In this document: positions 40,587 through 49,932 of the stretch, piece by piece
Numbering within the stretch: position 1 is the first letter of the stretch
How the letters are laid out: every line of letters starts with the position of its first letter
Assembly (NCBI RefSeq): GCF_013042245.1
Contig: NZ_JABDQL010000024.1
Span: 28,332 to 92,331 of the forward strand
DNA length: 64,000 nucleotides
From: Winogradskyella sp.
GTDB taxonomy: Bacteria > Bacteroidota > Bacteroidia > Flavobacteriales > Flavobacteriaceae
Direction of reading: 5' to 3'
Program-made: the position numbers and the translations under genes
Notes under the pieces: model-generated
What the model saw: the letters and a program-made list of their open reading frames with translations, nothing else
Told to the model about the DNA's origin: nothing
Databases searched by the model: none

Positions 40587-42203
40587 ATGAAGAAATCTCT
40601 TCTGACTATTTTTGCACTTTTATTACCCATATTAAATTTTGCTCAAGAAGCACAAGAAAAAGGTTTAGACCAAAAAATTGATGAAGCATTTCAGCCAATC
40701 GCTGATGGTTTTTTCGACGCAATTTTCTTCCCCATATATAAATCAGAAACAATGGAAATTCCATTTGTTTTAGTGCTCTTAGTGGGTAGTGCAATGTTTT
40801 TTACATTTTACTTTAAGTTTCCTAATATTCGTTTTTTCGGTAAAGCAGTAAATGTTGTTAGAGGTAAATATGATGATATTGATCACCCAGTAGTGGAAGA
40901 AGCTTATGGTGATTCTACGCCAGGAGGAGATTCTATAGAAACAATAAAAGACGAAAGTGAAGAGGGAGAAGTAAGTCATTTTCAGGCCTTAGCTACCGCA
41001 GTCTCAGGTACTGTAGGTAATGGGAACATTGCAGGTGTTGCACTAGCTATAGCTCTCGGCGGTCCTGGAGCGACGTTTTGGATGATTATTTGTGGTCTAT
41101 TAGGAATGTCGACAAAGTTTGTAGAATGTACTTTAGGCGTTCAGTTTAGAGATGTTGGAGAAGATGGGGTTGTTTATGGCGGACCGATGTATTATATCAG
41201 TAAAGGTTTAAAATCTAAAGGATTTAAAATACTTGGTAAAATTGCAGCTGCAATATTTGCGGTATTTTGTATAGGAGGTTCTTTTGGTGGAGGTAATGCT
41301 GCTCAATCTAATCAAGCTACAATAGTTATTAAGGAATTATTTAACTGGGAAAGTACAGCGGCAGGAGCAATTGTTGGAGTAGTTCTTGCAATATTAGTAG
41401 GTATAATAATCATTGGAGGAATTAAACGTATAGCTCAAGTAACAGAAAAAGTAGTTCCGTTTATGGCAGTAATGTATGTTGCAGCATGTTTATACATCAT
41501 TTTCAGTAATTTTAGTTTAATTGATGACGCAATAGGACTTATTGTTAGAGAAGCTTTTAATCCAACAGCATTTGGTGTTGGAGGGTTAATTGGTGTACTA
41601 TTAGTTGGTTTTCAAAGAGCAGCATTCTCAAATGAAGCTGGTGCCGGTTCTGCATCTATTGCCCATTCTGCGGTTAAAACAAAGTATTCTGCTTCTGAAG
41701 GTTTAGTCGCTTTATTAGAGCCATTTATTGACACAGTTTTAATTTGTACAATGACTGCTTTAGTAATTGTTATTTTTAATTTTGGAGGCTTCTTTGAATA
41801 TGGTGGTGACGGTTCAGGAGTCGTGTTTATAGACGGCGTTGGATATGAAGGCGCAGGTATCACTTCGAAGGCTTTTGCTGAGTATATTCCATATTCTAAT
41901 ATATTTTTGACGGTAGCTGTTGTGTTGTTCGCAGTATCTACAATGATATCATGGTCCTACTATGGCCTACAGTCTTGGAAATTTTTATTTGGAAGAGGTA
42001 AAACGGCAGATTTAGTATACAAGATTCTATTTTTAATGTTTGTTGTAATCGGAGCGGCTGCAAGTATGGGCTCAATTTGGAAATTCTCAGACGCAATGAT
42101 ATTTGCAATGATATTCCCTAATATGGTTGGCTTATTCTTTTTATTTCCTATTGTGAAGAAACAATTGACTAGGTATTTGGATGCTATAAAAGCAAAAAAA
42201 TAA
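40587..42203 (+). CDS. Sodium:alanine/glycine symporter family protein
   Basis: ATAVSGTVGNGNIAGVALAIALGGPGATFWM, FSNEAGAGSASIAHSAVKT; N-terminal signal-like segment. Confidence 0.94.
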   Translation: MKKSLLTIFALLLPILNFAQEAQEKGLDQKIDEAFQPIADGFFDAIFFPIYKSETMEIPFVLVLLVGSAMFFTFYFKFPNIRFFGKAVNVVRGKYDDIDHPVVEEAYGDSTPGGDSIETIKDESEEGEVSHFQALATAVSGTVGNGNIAGVALAIALGGPGATFWMIICGLLGMSTKFVECTLGVQFRDVGEDGVVYGGPMYYISKGLKSKGFKILGKIAAAIFAVFCIGGSFGGGNAAQSNQATIVIKELFNWESTAAGAIVGVVLAILVGIIIIGGIKRIAQVTEKVVPFMAVMYVAACLYIIFSNFSLIDDAIGLIVREAFNPTAFGVGGLIGVLLVGFQRAAFSNEAGAGSASIAHSAVKTKYSASEGLVALLEPFIDTVLICTMTALVIVIFNFGGFFEYGGDGSGVVFIDGVGYEGAGITSKAFAEYIPYSNIFLTVAVVLFAVSTMISWSYYGLQSWKFLFGRGKTADLVYKILFLMFVVIGAAASMGSIWKFSDAMIFAMIFPNMVGLFFLFPIVKKQLTRYLDAIKAKK

Positions 42204-42222
42204 TTTCTATTACATAAATTTT

Positions 42223-43092
42223 ATGAAATCCCACTTCAAGTTTTCCAAGCAAAAACGAAGTGGGATTTTTTTATTAGTATTACTGATAGTAATTGCACAA
42301 TATGTTTATTTTTTTGTAGATTTTTCATCCGAGGACATAGATAGTCTAACAGATGAAGAACTCGAAATTTATAGAAGTGAAATAGATTCTTTGCGCCAAG
42401 TAGCAATTAAAAATAGTGTACCAAAAACATATCCCTTTAATCCAAATTATATAACAGATTATAAAGGGTATACGTTAGGAATGTCTAATGAAGAAATTGA
42501 TAGATTACATCAATTTAGATCAAAAAATCAATGGGTGAATTCTGCTAAGGAATTTCAGGAAGTTACAAAAGCTTCAGATTCTTTACTAGCAAAAATTTCA
42601 CCGTATTTTAAATTTCCGGATTGGGTAACTAATTCTAAACCAAAGACCTACAGTAATTCATATTCTAATACAAATAAGGTTAAAACCTATGCTCAAAAGC
42701 AAGACTTAAATAAAGCAACAGCTTCTAAGCTTCAAAAAGTATATGGAATTGGAGAGAAGCTTTCAGAACGTATTATAGCATACAGAGAAAAATATAATGG
42801 TTTTGTGTCTGAAGTAGAATTAACTCAAATATGGGGATTAACACCCGAAGTTATAGAACGAATCAATCAGCAATTTATAGTAAAGACACCAAGGGCTATA
42901 AAAAGCTTTAATCTTAATACAGCGACGAGAGACCAATTGGTTACTATACCACATATTGATTATGAAATTGCCAATAGTATAATTGAAGAACGAATACTTC
43001 GAGATGGATTTAAAACTATTGACGATTTAACAAAAGTTGAGTATTTCCCTCTTAAAAAATTAGATATTATTAGGTTATATTTGCAACTCTAA
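42223..43092 (+). CDS. ComEA-like helix-hairpin-helix protein
   Basis: One TM; DLNKATASKLQKVYGIGEKLSERIIAYREKYNGF and FNLNTATRDQLVTIPHIDYEIANSII. Confidence 0.88.
   Translation: MKSHFKFSKQKRSGIFLLVLLIVIAQYVYFFVDFSSEDIDSLTDEELEIYRSEIDSLRQVAIKNSVPKTYPFNPNYITDYKGYTLGMSNEEIDRLHQFRSKNQWVNSAKEFQEVTKASDSLLAKISPYFKFPDWVTNSKPKTYSNSYSNTNKVKTYAQKQDLNKATASKLQKVYGIGEKLSERIIAYREKYNGFVSEVELTQIWGLTPEVIERINQQFIVKTPRAIKSFNLNTATRDQLVTIPHIDYEIANSIIEERILRDGFKTIDDLTKVEYFPLKKLDIIRLYLQL
42226..42272 (+). terminator. Terminator-like hairpin embedded in the 5' end of the ComEA-like CDS
   Basis: aaatcccacttc (42226-42237) / gaagtgggattt (42257-42268), 12-bp perfect stem, 19-nt loop, T-run. Confidence 0.65.
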
Positions 43093-43107
43093 TAAAATTG
43101 CTAATAA

Positions 43108-44274
43108 ATGTCAAAGTTATACTTCACTGAAGAGCACGATTTATTTCGTGAAAGTTTAAGAGATTTTTTACAAAAAGAAGTTGTTCCGCATATTGATAAG
43201 TGGGAAGAAACAGGCTACATAGAACGTTTCATTTGGAAGAAATTTGGTGATATGGGCTATTTTGGTTTAGCCACTCCCGAAGCTTATGGTGGCTTAGACC
43301 TTGACCTTTTTTATACAATTATTTGGTTAGAAGAACTTCAGCGTATCAATTCTGGAGGATTTTCTGCAGCGATGTGGGCTCATGCTTATTTAGCAATGAC
43401 ACATCTTAATAAAGAAGGCAACCACGCCCAAAAAGAAAAGTACTTAACCCCAAGTGTATTAGGGGATGCTATAGGTTGCCTATGCATAACTGAACCTTTT
43501 GGTGGTAGTGATGTTGCAGGTATGCGAACTACGGCTGTAAAAAGAGAAGAGACATACGTCATTAATGGTTCTAAGACTTTTATAACCAATGGTGTTTACA
43601 GTGATTATTTAATTGTAGCTGCTAAAACAAACCCAGAACTAGGTAATAAGGGCATCAGCATTTTTGTTATTGACAGAGATATGCCAGGTGTTTCAGCAAC
43701 AAAATTAGATAAGCTCGGCTGGAGAGCTTCAGATACTGGAGAGATAGCCTTTGATAATGTGATTATTCCTGCGGAAAACTTGATGGGCGAAGAAAATCAA
43801 GGCTTTCCATACATAATGCAGCACTTTGCTTTGGAGCGTTTAATTATGGGAGTTAATGCGCATGCAAGAGCAGAATTTGCATTAGAATATGCAAAACAAT
43901 ACATGTCTGAGCGTACTGCTTTTGGAAGAACTATAAATAAATTTCAAGCTTTAAGGCATACGTTTGCAGATTGTGAAACTCAAATGGAAATTTGTAAACA
44001 ATTCAATTATTACGTAACAAAACGCTTAGATATGGGCGACTATGTGGTAAAAGAAGCGACAATGTCCAAGTTGCAATCTACTAAAATGGCAGATGATGTA
44101 ATTTATCAATGTCTTCAGTTTTTAGGAGGTTACGGCTATATGGAAGAATATCCACTAGCACGTATGGCTAGAGATAGTCGTTTAGGACCAATTGGTGGTG
44201 GAACATCAGAAATCTTAAGAGAGATTATCGCTAAAATGGTAATCGATAATAAAGATTACAAACCAGCTACATGA
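43108..44274 (+). CDS. Acyl-CoA dehydrogenase
   Basis: CITEPFGGSDVAGMRTTAV, GSKTFITNG, QFLGGYGYMEEYPLARMARDSRLGPIGGGTSEI. Confidence 0.94.
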   Translation: MSKLYFTEEHDLFRESLRDFLQKEVVPHIDKWEETGYIERFIWKKFGDMGYFGLATPEAYGGLDLDLFYTIIWLEELQRINSGGFSAAMWAHAYLAMTHLNKEGNHAQKEKYLTPSVLGDAIGCLCITEPFGGSDVAGMRTTAVKREETYVINGSKTFITNGVYSDYLIVAAKTNPELGNKGISIFVIDRDMPGVSATKLDKLGWRASDTGEIAFDNVIIPAENLMGEENQGFPYIMQHFALERLIMGVNAHARAEFALEYAKQYMSERTAFGRTINKFQALRHTFADCETQMEICKQFNYYVTKRLDMGDYVVKEATMSKLQSTKMADDVIYQCLQFLGGYGYMEEYPLARMARDSRLGPIGGGTSEILREIIAKMVIDNKDYKPAT

Positions 44275-44282
44275 TTTTCTGA
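44228..44282 (+). repeat. 55-bp direct repeat, copy 1 (3' end of acyl-CoA dehydrogenase gene)
   Basis: tcgctaaaatggtaatcgataataaagattacaaaccagctacatgattttctga. Confidence 0.97.
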
Positions 44283-44313
44283 CTAGCTTTTTAGCGAAAA
44301 TTGTAAAATAATT

Positions 44314-44368
44314 TCGCTAAAATGGTAATCGATAATAAAGATTACAAACCAGCTACATGATTTTCTGA
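44314..44368 (+). repeat. 55-bp direct repeat, copy 2 (noncoding)
   Basis: Identical to 44228-44282, offset 86 bp. Confidence 0.97.
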
Positions 44369-44483
44369 TTGATGCCAAGGACTTTAAACTCTCAACATAA
44401 AATAATTTGATTAGTTTTGGAGTTTATACATAACGGAATGGTCTTTGCCATTGTGTAATTATAAACAACATAATCAACTTATA

Positions 44484-45914
44484 ATGTTATATAATCGCTT
44501 CAAATTTTACCTTTCTTTAAGTTTTCTTTTATTAACCTATATCGGATTTTCTCAAGTAGAAATCACAGGAAAAGTTATTGATTCAGTCTATTCCGAACCT
44601 ATTGAAAATGCTAGTATTTACGTAAAGAATACGACAATTGGTACTATAAGTAATACCGATGGTCGTTTTGCTTTGACAGTCCCTTTAGCAAATAAAAAAG
44701 ATACTCTAATCATATCTTCGATAGGCTTTAAGAGTTTCAGAATTGCTGTTGAAGAATTTCAAAATAATCAAGATGTATTTTTATATGAAGATGTAGCATC
44801 TTTAGATGAAATTGTTATTCTCGCAAACCCACGGCCAACGACAGGTAATGCCATTGTTTTAAAGGCTATTGAAGAGCTTTCAGAAAATTTACCAGATTCA
44901 GCCTATTTACAAAAAGGATTTCTTCGTCATAAAGAGCGAAATAAATTAGAGTTTAAGTGGCTTATTGAAAGTGCAATTACAGTCTATGATTCGGGCTACG
45001 GAGCTAAAAGCACAGAGCATCTTAAGATTAACGTTGACGAAATGAGAAAGAGCTATGATTTACGAAATGTAGATAGCATTTTTTCTTATGTATCTTACCG
45101 AAATAGAATTTCAAAAAGGAACAGGCTCAGAGCTCAAGACATTCGAAGACAAGATGTATCAAAACAACAATTGGTTAATGCCATCAAGTGGAATGATACA
45201 AGAGTTAATGGACTTCAAAATTTATTTCAGGGTAAGCTAAGTTTACTTCGCAATGTTCAAGATACCAAATCACTTTTCGGAGAAGATATTCTCAAAAGGC
45301 ACCAGTTTGCTTTAGATACTATATTGGTAGATGATGGCAGAAAGATCTACAAAATTAAAATAGACGAAAGTTCAGATTTTGTAGGTTTAGACACAAAAGG
45401 CATGTATAATGAAGGCTATAAAGCGCAAGGTTGGTTATACATCTACTATGATAATTATGCGATAAAACGAGTAGAGTATGATTTGGTAGCTGCATCAGAC
45501 AAGCAAAAAAGCAGGAGTAAGCGTCTTTTTGGAACACAAACCAATCATAAACTCGTTATAAACTATATAGAATACAATAACAAGATGTATCCAAACTACA
45601 TCTATTATGAAACGCCGAAGCTGGTAAACGTTGGGCTAAAGACGGACAAAAAAGTAACTCAAAAAGAAATAGACAGATATAACAGAGAGGAACGCTACTA
45701 TTACACAGTACAAGAAATACTCTTTACAGAAATTATACAAGATAGAGATATCGTTCAGTCAGAGTTAAATACCAAACCATGGAATATGGATATCTTTATG
45801 TCTAAGCCTTACAATAAAGAATTTTGGAGAAATTATAATATCCTTCTTGAAAGTGAAGAGGATGAGGAAATGATTGATGATTTGTCAAAACGAGCTTCAC
45901 TTTTTAAAGATTAG
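44484..45914 (+). CDS. Carboxypeptidase-like regulatory-domain protein (TonB-system associated type)
   Basis: Signal peptide; VEITGKVIDSVYSEPIENASIYVKNTTIGTISNTDGRFAL; ATG at 44484 fits better than the track start 44445. Confidence 0.82.
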   Translation: MLYNRFKFYLSLSFLLLTYIGFSQVEITGKVIDSVYSEPIENASIYVKNTTIGTISNTDGRFALTVPLANKKDTLIISSIGFKSFRIAVEEFQNNQDVFLYEDVASLDEIVILANPRPTTGNAIVLKAIEELSENLPDSAYLQKGFLRHKERNKLEFKWLIESAITVYDSGYGAKSTEHLKINVDEMRKSYDLRNVDSIFSYVSYRNRISKRNRLRAQDIRRQDVSKQQLVNAIKWNDTRVNGLQNLFQGKLSLLRNVQDTKSLFGEDILKRHQFALDTILVDDGRKIYKIKIDESSDFVGLDTKGMYNEGYKAQGWLYIYYDNYAIKRVEYDLVAASDKQKSRSKRLFGTQTNHKLVINYIEYNNKMYPNYIYYETPKLVNVGLKTDKKVTQKEIDRYNREERYYYTVQEILFTEIIQDRDIVQSELNTKPWNMDIFMSKPYNKEFWRNYNILLESEEDEEMIDDLSKRASLFKD

Positions 45915-45984
45915 ATTACGGAAAAACCGTAACTGTATTGTTGTTAGTGGTTTAGTAAGTTAAAATTTTTGTTAAAGTGATGAT

Positions 45985-46025
<41 letters not shown>

Positions 46026-46052
46026 GATAAATAATTTTAAAACTTATTTATT

Positions 46053-46679
46053 ATGAAAATTTTAAAACAAACAAGAAAACTAATTGCAATCTTTTTAATG
46101 GTTACCTTTCTAATGCCAAGTATTTACAGTTGCTCAGATAATAATGTCAATTATCTAGAAACTAATCAATATGAAAAGGAGTCTGAAGGAATTATTAATG
46201 CTATAAATAATTATAATAACTCACAGAATTCTCAAGCTTTTAGAGCAAATAGTAATTCTGTAATAACCCAACAACTTGTTGATGAATATTTAGTTTTGTT
46301 GGGCTTTAGTTCAGGAGAATTATTAGCCTCTGATGTAGATAATATAGTTACTACCCAATTACAAGGAAGGACTTATAATGAACTTATGCAAGATTACAAT
46401 CTATCAAGTTTTGCAAGATTATCTTTAAATGAAATTAAAGATGGTGCTTTTTTAGATGATTTGGTAAACAATCCAGATTTTCAAAATTTAAGCGATAATG
46501 AAAAACTAATAGTATCTTTATCTAACTCCTTTATGGATGCTCATAGAGGAAGTGGTCATACAATAGAAGAAGCTACTGGTGCTTTGATAGGAATAATTAT
46601 TGGAGCGGCTTGCTGTGGTTTTCTTGGTGCTATTGGTGGCGCTATCATTGGCGCATTAATTGGTGGAGGAAGTAAATAA
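46053..46679 (+). CDS. Lipoprotein with C-terminal glycine-zipper hydrophobic segment
   Basis: Lipobox PSIYSC; C-terminus GALIGIIIGAACCGFLGAIGGAIIGALIGGGSK. Confidence 0.85.
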   Translation: MKILKQTRKLIAIFLMVTFLMPSIYSCSDNNVNYLETNQYEKESEGIINAINNYNNSQNSQAFRANSNSVITQQLVDEYLVLLGFSSGELLASDVDNIVTTQLQGRTYNELMQDYNLSSFARLSLNEIKDGAFLDDLVNNPDFQNLSDNEKLIVSLSNSFMDAHRGSGHTIEEATGALIGIIIGAACCGFLGAIGGAIIGALIGGGSK

Positions 46680-46685
46680 GGTTAA

Positions 46686-47312
46686 TTGATGAGAAATTTA
46701 ACAGTTATCATATTTGTCATATTGGCACTCAGCTCATATGGGCAATCAGAAAAAAAAGTTAGTACAGAATCCAACGGACAATGGCTGGTTACCAATCAAT
46801 TTGGTATTGCTACGTTAGAAGCAGAGAACTTATTCAAGGTTAATGCCTCAGTATTTGAAGGTTTAATCGGTAGAGAATTTTATTTGAGTAATAAGACTTC
46901 GCTAATTACAGGTATCGAGTTTTTGAGAGTTAGAGGCGATTTCTTAAATACGAATAACCAAAATTTATTTCTAAGTAATGATCATATAAATATTCCACTT
47001 TCTTTAAGATTTTATAATAGTAAAGAAAATAAAATCTCAATATTTGGAGGATTTGGTATTTATGGTTCATATTTACTAAAATCAGAAATTGAAAATATCT
47101 TGTTAAATACTACCAGTGATGACAATGGGCTCGGTTTTAATTTCGGTATGCATTTAGATGTAGGTCTTATTTATGATTTGGACGAGAAATGGAACATTTC
47201 ATTAGGCTTTAAGTATAAGTCAGATTTTTTAGAGAGCTACAGAGATAGTAATCAGATTTTCAATCTTACCGATTTTTATGCAGTTCAGCTAGGTTTGGGG
47301 TTTAAATTATAA
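46686..47312 (+). CDS. Outer-membrane beta-barrel-like protein
   Basis: Signal peptide (LALSSYGQ); alternating strands; C-terminus FYAVQLGLGFKL. Confidence 0.8.
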   Translation: MMRNLTVIIFVILALSSYGQSEKKVSTESNGQWLVTNQFGIATLEAENLFKVNASVFEGLIGREFYLSNKTSLITGIEFLRVRGDFLNTNNQNLFLSNDHINIPLSLRFYNSKENKISIFGGFGIYGSYLLKSEIENILLNTTSDDNGLGFNFGMHLDVGLIYDLDEKWNISLGFKYKSDFLESYRDSNQIFNLTDFYAVQLGLGFKL

Positions 47313-47346
47313 ATCTTCAAATTTGGTTAGATATTTTTTAGTCATC

Positions 47347-47967
47347 ATGTTATCATTATTCCTGTTCAATTGTAAAAATGAGCAGGAATTTTTTCTAAAT
47401 GAATTAAGTCTAAAGAAAAATAAAGTTTATTTGGCTTATAGAGGTACTAATACTAAGCAAGGTTTCTTTGCTAAGGATTTTAATATAAGAGACACTTTAA
47501 GTTCGCACGTAGGTATTTTATTGTATGAAGATTCAGATTGGTTAATATATAATGTAAATAATTTTAAAGATGGTTTATCTGACTTTCGTTATCAAAATCT
47601 AAAAGAGTTTTATGCTATTGAGCAAGAAAAAATAAACTATGCTTGTATTTATGAAGTAAGTTCAATAAAAAGAAATCAAAAGAAAATATTAATTAAAGGA
47701 TTTCATAAATTAAAAAGGGTATCAATAAAGTTTGACAAGCGTTTTTTATTAGACAATCCCTATAGACTATACTGTTCCGAATTTGTTAGAAATGCTTTAT
47801 ATCATTTAGATTCAGTAAATCTAAATTTTCAAACACATAAAAGAGAATTAAAGGGTATTTACAAAACCTATTTTAGAAAAGACTCACTAGAATATTATCC
47901 AGTAGATATTTTTCAATTAAATCCTAATCTAAAAAAAATTAAGCATTGGTCTTTTCCAAGATATTAA
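47347..47967 (+). CDS. YiiX/YebB-like NlpC/P60-superfamily lipoprotein (ORF track start 47323)
   Basis: Lipobox LFLFNC; SSHVGILLYEDSDWLIYNVNN (His) and YRLYCSEFVRNALY (Cys). Confidence 0.72.
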   Translation: MLSLFLFNCKNEQEFFLNELSLKKNKVYLAYRGTNTKQGFFAKDFNIRDTLSSHVGILLYEDSDWLIYNVNNFKDGLSDFRYQNLKEFYAIEQEKINYACIYEVSSIKRNQKKILIKGFHKLKRVSIKFDKRFLLDNPYRLYCSEFVRNALYHLDSVNLNFQTHKRELKGIYKTYFRKDSLEYYPVDIFQLNPNLKKIKHWSFPRY

Positions 47968-47975
47968 TATATTTG
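47946..47975 (+). promoter_or_regulatory. Bacteroidota-type promoter of rpsU
   Basis: TTG (47946-47948), 19-bp spacer, TATATTTG (47968-47975); ATG at 48013 preceded by gggaggt. Confidence 0.8.
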
Positions 47976-48012
47976 CGCCTCAAAAATTCTAAAAGAAGGG
48001 AGGTTAAGACCT

Positions 48013-48207
48013 ATGTTAAAAATTCAAGTTAATTCTGGAGAAAATATAGAAAGAGCATTAAAGCGCTACAAGCAAAAGTTCAATAGAACTGGTGTGCGTA
48101 GTGAGTTACAGTCTCGTAAGCAATTTGAAAAACCTTCAATAGTTAGGAGAGCACAAATTCAAAAAGCAGAATATGTTCAAGGTTTAAAAGACGAAGAACA
48201 ATTTTAG
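48013..48207 (+). CDS. rpsU: 30S ribosomal protein S21
   Basis: NSGENIERALKRYKQKFNRTGVRSELQSRKQFEKPS. Confidence 0.95.
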   Translation: MLKIQVNSGENIERALKRYKQKFNRTGVRSELQSRKQFEKPSIVRRAQIQKAEYVQGLKDEEQF

Positions 48208-48234
48208 TTATACAAATAACACTAAAGAGAAAAC

Positions 48235-48275
48235 AATCCCGTTACTGTAAAAAGTTAACGGGATTATTTTTTTAG
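48235..48275 (+). terminator. Intrinsic terminator after rpsU
   Basis: aatcccgtta...taacgggattatttttttag. Confidence 0.88.
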
Positions 48276-48309
48276 TTTCAACATCAATAAAATAAAACCT
48301 ATTTTTAGA

Positions 48310-49215
48310 GTGAAAATTAAGCTTATGTCTCTAGAAAAATTCTCAGATTATTTATTGCTAGAAAAAAAGTATTCTGTACATACGGTTACCGCATATCTTA
48401 AAGATTTAAAAAGCTTTCAAGAATTTCTAGAGTCAGAGTATAATGGTAATACTATTGAGAAAACAGGTTATAATATTATAAGACAATGGATAGTAAGTTT
48501 GGTAAATTCTAAAATTGCCAATAGAAGTATTAATAGAAAAGTGTCTTCATTAAATTCATACTACAAGTTTTTGATGAAAATAAGGTTGCTAGAAATAAAT
48601 CCTTTAAAAACCCATAAAGCATTGAAGGTCGAGAAAAAAGTCCAAGTTCCTTTTTCACAGAATGAAATGAAAGCTGTTTTTGAAGATTTAAATCATGTGG
48701 ATGATTTTATAAGTGCTAGAGACAAGCTTATGGTAGAATTATTTTACGCTACAGGAATTAGGCGTATAGAGTTAATTGAGATTAAATTAAAAGATATTGA
48801 TGCTTCGAGCGCAATTTTAAAAGTATTAGGTAAGCGGAATAAAGAGCGCTACATACCATTAATACCATCGGTAATTAATAGTGTTAGCATTTATAAAGAG
48901 TACAGAAGTAAACTAAGTTTAATTATTGATAAAGATTACTTGTTGCTAACCCAAAAGGGAGTAAAAGTTTACGAGACGCTTGTTTATAGAACAATAAATA
49001 AGTATTTTAGCAGGACGTCTACAAAATTAAAATGTAGTCCACATGTTCTAAGACATTCGTTTGCAACACATCTATTAAATGAAGGAGCTGACATAAATTC
49101 GGTAAAAGAATTATTGGGACATGCGAGTTTGGCGGCAACACAAGTTTATACACATAATAGTATAGCTGAATTAAAAAAAGTGCATGCCAAAGCACATCCA
49201 AGAAACAAAGACTAA
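48310..49215 (+). CDS. xerC: Tyrosine recombinase (XerC/D type)
   Basis: ATGIRRIELIEI, HVLRHSFATHLLNEGADINSVKELLGHASLAATQVYTH. Confidence 0.9.
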   Translation: MKIKLMSLEKFSDYLLLEKKYSVHTVTAYLKDLKSFQEFLESEYNGNTIEKTGYNIIRQWIVSLVNSKIANRSINRKVSSLNSYYKFLMKIRLLEINPLKTHKALKVEKKVQVPFSQNEMKAVFEDLNHVDDFISARDKLMVELFYATGIRRIELIEIKLKDIDASSAILKVLGKRNKERYIPLIPSVINSVSIYKEYRSKLSLIIDKDYLLLTQKGVKVYETLVYRTINKYFSRTSTKLKCSPHVLRHSFATHLLNEGADINSVKELLGHASLAATQVYTHNSIAELKKVHAKAHPRNKD

Positions 49216-49232
49216 CCTTAAAGCCATTTTAT

Positions 49233-49535
49233 ATGAAGGTAAACATACAGTCCATTAATTTTATAGCAGATAGAAAGTTAAAAGACTTTATTCAAAAACG
49301 TTTTGACAAGCTAGATATTTTTTACGACAAAATTATTCAAACAGATGTTTATTTAAAGGTCGAAAATACAAGTGATAAAGAGAATAAAATATTTGAAGCA
49401 AAGCTCAGCGTTCCTGGAGATGTATTTGTTGTGAAAAAACAAGGGAAATCTTTTGAAGAAGGCGCGGACTTAGTTGCTTCATCATTTGAACGACAACTAA
49501 AAAGAAGAAAAGAAAAATTAAGGTCACATACCTGA
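49233..49535 (+). CDS. raiA: Ribosome hibernation-promoting factor, HPF/YfiA family
   Basis: 100 aa; VNIQSINFIADRKLKDFIQKRFDKLDIFYDKI. Confidence 0.9.
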   Translation: MKVNIQSINFIADRKLKDFIQKRFDKLDIFYDKIIQTDVYLKVENTSDKENKIFEAKLSVPGDVFVVKKQGKSFEEGADLVASSFERQLKRRKEKLRSHT

Positions 49536-49556
49536 TAAAATTCTTTCAAAAATATT

Positions 49557-49585
49557 TTGAAAGAAAAAATAAAATCTTACATTTG
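49557..49585 (+). promoter_or_regulatory. Promoter of the tRNA/tuf cluster
   Basis: TTG (49557-49559), 18-bp spacer, TACATTTG (49578-49585). Confidence 0.7.
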
Positions 49586-49587
49586 CA

Positions 49588-49613
49588 GTCCGTTAGAAAT
49601 AGCGGACTTTTTT
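49588..49613 (+). terminator. Hairpin plus T-run immediately downstream of the tRNA-cluster promoter
   Basis: gtccgttagaaatagcggactttttt; 8-bp stem with GAAA loop. Confidence 0.65.
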
Positions 49614-49649
49614 ATGTCTAAAATTTAGTCTAAAAAAGCATAAAAAAAA

Positions 49650-49723
49650 GCCGATGTAGCTCAGCTGGCTAGAGCAGCTGATTTGTAATCAGCAGGTCGT
49701 GGGTTCGAGTCCCTCCATCGGCT
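49650..49723 (+). tRNA. tRNA-Thr(TGT)
   Basis: Cloverleaf GCCGATG...CATCGGC, anticodon loop TTTGTAA, TTCGAGTC arm. Confidence 0.95.
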
Positions 49724-49811
49724 CTTTATTTAAGTAGCAAAAAAATGTTCTTTTACAGAATTGAAAATCAATAATAAAGTTGTATTTTGGCAGCCTTAAA
49801 AATTGATGATT

Positions 49812-49893
49812 GGGGAGATACTCAAGCGGCCAACGAGGACAGACTGTAACTCTGTTGTTTTTAACTTCGCAGGTTCGAATCCTGCTCTCCCCA
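49812..49893 (+). tRNA. tRNA-Tyr(GTA)
   Basis: GGGGAGA...TCTCCCC, anticodon loop CTGTAAC, long variable arm, GGTTCGAATCC. Confidence 0.95.
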
Positions 49894-49932
49894 CGAAAAT
49901 TAAACCTTTCAAAGCTTAAAGTTTTGATAAAT

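Noticed and set aside
48310-49215. Tyrosine recombinase near tRNA genes as evidence for an integrated element
   Set aside because: Lies in the rpsU-xerC-raiA order I regard as conserved in this phylum; no att-like repeats or cargo seen
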